This document shows positions 7,079-7,734 of a DNA stretch of 7,734 nt, one piece after another. The notes below the pieces were generated by a model, which saw nothing but the letters and a program-made list of their open reading frames with translations, was not told where the DNA came from and did not search any database. Origin of the DNA: an uncultured Clostridia bacterium (lineage in GTDB: Bacteria; Bacillota; Clostridia; Oscillospirales; Acutalibacteraceae). The translations under genes were made by a program, and so were the position numbers. Numbering within the stretch: the first letter of the stretch is position 1; each line of letters begins with the position of its first letter. Location of the stretch: positions 1-7,734 of the forward strand of contig CALCBQ010000229.1 in assembly GCA_937897215.1 (NCBI GenBank). The letters are read 5' to 3'.

Positions 7079-7673
7079 TTGTCCTAAATGTAATGAAAAA
7101 CTCTCTCCTTTCTATATGAAGCAAAACTGCCCTAAATGTGGTACTAACCTTGTTTATTATGACCTTGACAACAGATTACAGGCAGACCACGAAAAAGCAA
7201 TGAAAGAGCAAGAGGCAGTTGACAGAGTGCTTAACAACATTAAAACATCTGCTTTTGGTGGGCCTTTACAGATTACAAGATTTGTGCTTATGTTTAGCCC
7301 ACTTCTTTGGATGTGTTTGCCTACATTCAAAGCAAATGACGGCACAAGCATCACACTTATTAGTGTGATTATGGGTATCATAAATGGTAATTATGATTTT
7401 TCTAATCCGTCATATTTGTTCCCATTTATTACAATGGTTTGCATTATTCTTTTCTCGCTTATGGTAATTATTTCATCACTTTTCTCATTAGGTAAAAAGG
7501 CGTTGAAAAGAAATACTATTTTCAGCGGAATAAATCTTATTGTATTTTTTATATGCAATATACTTTCCGTATCAAATGATGCGAACACCTCATATGGTGC
7601 GATTATTGTAGTATTTGTGTATGTTGTTGAAATGTTGTTGCATATATTAGTCAACAAAAAACTTAATAAATAA
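7071..7673 (+). CDS. Small zinc-ribbon membrane protein, unknown function
   Basis: A 200-residue protein with no assigned function. It opens with a two-knuckle zinc ribbon, CPKC (4-7) and CPKCG (20-24), then a charged, probably helical stretch (about 31-58, with DLDNRLQADHEKA), then hydrophobic segments near 66-84, 94-106 (short), 115-139, 149-167 and 175-194, and a lysine-rich end. The ribbon is probably cytoplasmic, given the lack of a signal peptide and the positive charges. ATG 7071 has AGGAGGT (7057-7063) 7 nt upstream and overlaps the symporter stop by 8 nt, which makes it more likely than an in-frame start at 7032 that would add 13 residues and lacks this site. The overlap argues for coupled synthesis with the transporter and perhaps a linked function such as transporter assembly or sensing, which is inference. 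Similar ribbon-plus-helices proteins occur in Clostridia, to my recollection, without known role. Confidence 0.85.
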   Translation: MSNCPKCNEKLSPFYMKQNCPKCGTNLVYYDLDNRLQADHEKAMKEQEAVDRVLNNIKTSAFGGPLQITRFVLMFSPLLWMCLPTFKANDGTSITLISVIMGIINGNYDFSNPSYLFPFITMVCIILFSLMVIISSLFSLGKKALKRNTIFSGINLIVFFICNILSVSNDANTSYGAIIVVFVYVVEMLLHILVNKKLNK

Positions 7674-7679
7674 TAATCA

Positions 7680-7697
7680 GACAAATTTGAGTTTGTC
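7680..7697 (+). terminator. Weak hairpin after the operon
   Basis: GACAAA (7680-7685) and TTTGTC (7692-7697) form a 6-bp AT-rich stem with a 6-nt loop, 6 nt past the last stop. No T-run follows, so it is not a classical intrinsic terminator; it may protect the mRNA end or be incidental. Confidence 0.3.
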
Positions 7698-7703
7698 GAA
7701 TTC

Positions 7704-7734
7704 AATTCGTAATGCGTAATTCGGAATTCGTAAT
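7704..7734. repeat. Tandem 7-bp repeat, cut by the window edge
   Basis: Four consecutive heptads, AATTCGT, AATGCGT, AATTCGG and AATTCGT, followed by a partial AAT, run to the last base, so the true length is unknown. A related GAATTC lies just before (7698-7703). It is intergenic and non-coding as far as visible. Short repeats of this flavour are common in Clostridia intergenic DNA, to my recollection. Confidence 0.75.

Noticed and set aside
7391..7705. Minus-strand reading frame of 104 codons opposite the zinc-ribbon gene
   Set aside because: It mirrors the membrane segments of a well-supported gene, with no family signal of its own.
1..7734. CRISPR array, tRNA, rRNA, insertion sequence or phage genes
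   Set aside because: The window is filled by four metabolic or membrane genes; no regularly spaced long repeats, transposase motifs or conserved RNA sequences were seen.

Overview
The window looks like a polysaccharide- or glycan-utilisation locus from a low-GC Gram-positive bacterium, probably an uncultured gut or rumen Clostridia (Oscillospiraceae-like) genome. The basis is AT-rich DNA, strong AGGAGG-type ribosome binding sites, TAA stops on all four genes, and protein styles familiar from that group. The lineage is an inference; no rRNA or other marker is present.

Layout: a leftward gene (47-2305) encodes a secreted, C-terminally membrane-anchored protein with the fold of GH51 alpha-L-arabinofuranosidases. 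A 159-bp divergent intergenic region (2306-2464) carries promoters for both directions. A rightward three-gene operon follows: a cytosolic GH38 alpha-mannosidase (2465-5617), a GPH-family sugar:cation symporter (5621-7078), and a small zinc-ribbon membrane protein of unknown function (7071-7673). The operon genes are tightly coupled (3-nt gap, then 8-nt overlap), each ribosome binding site lying inside the preceding gene. A probable terminator hairpin lies at the left edge (3-28). A tandem 7-bp repeat begins at 7704 and runs off the right edge.

How they fit together (inference): the symporter would import a short mannose-containing glycoside and GH38 would release mannose from it in the cytoplasm. 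The GH51-like protein faces outward, but both catalytic glutamates of its family read as serine and the substrate-loop motif is lost. It is therefore more likely a glycan-binding or sensing pseudoenzyme, or a hydrolase with a rebuilt active site, than an arabinofuranosidase. That protein is the most interesting object here; the zinc-ribbon membrane protein coupled to the transporter is second. No regulator, mobile element, tRNA, rRNA or CRISPR array is seen.
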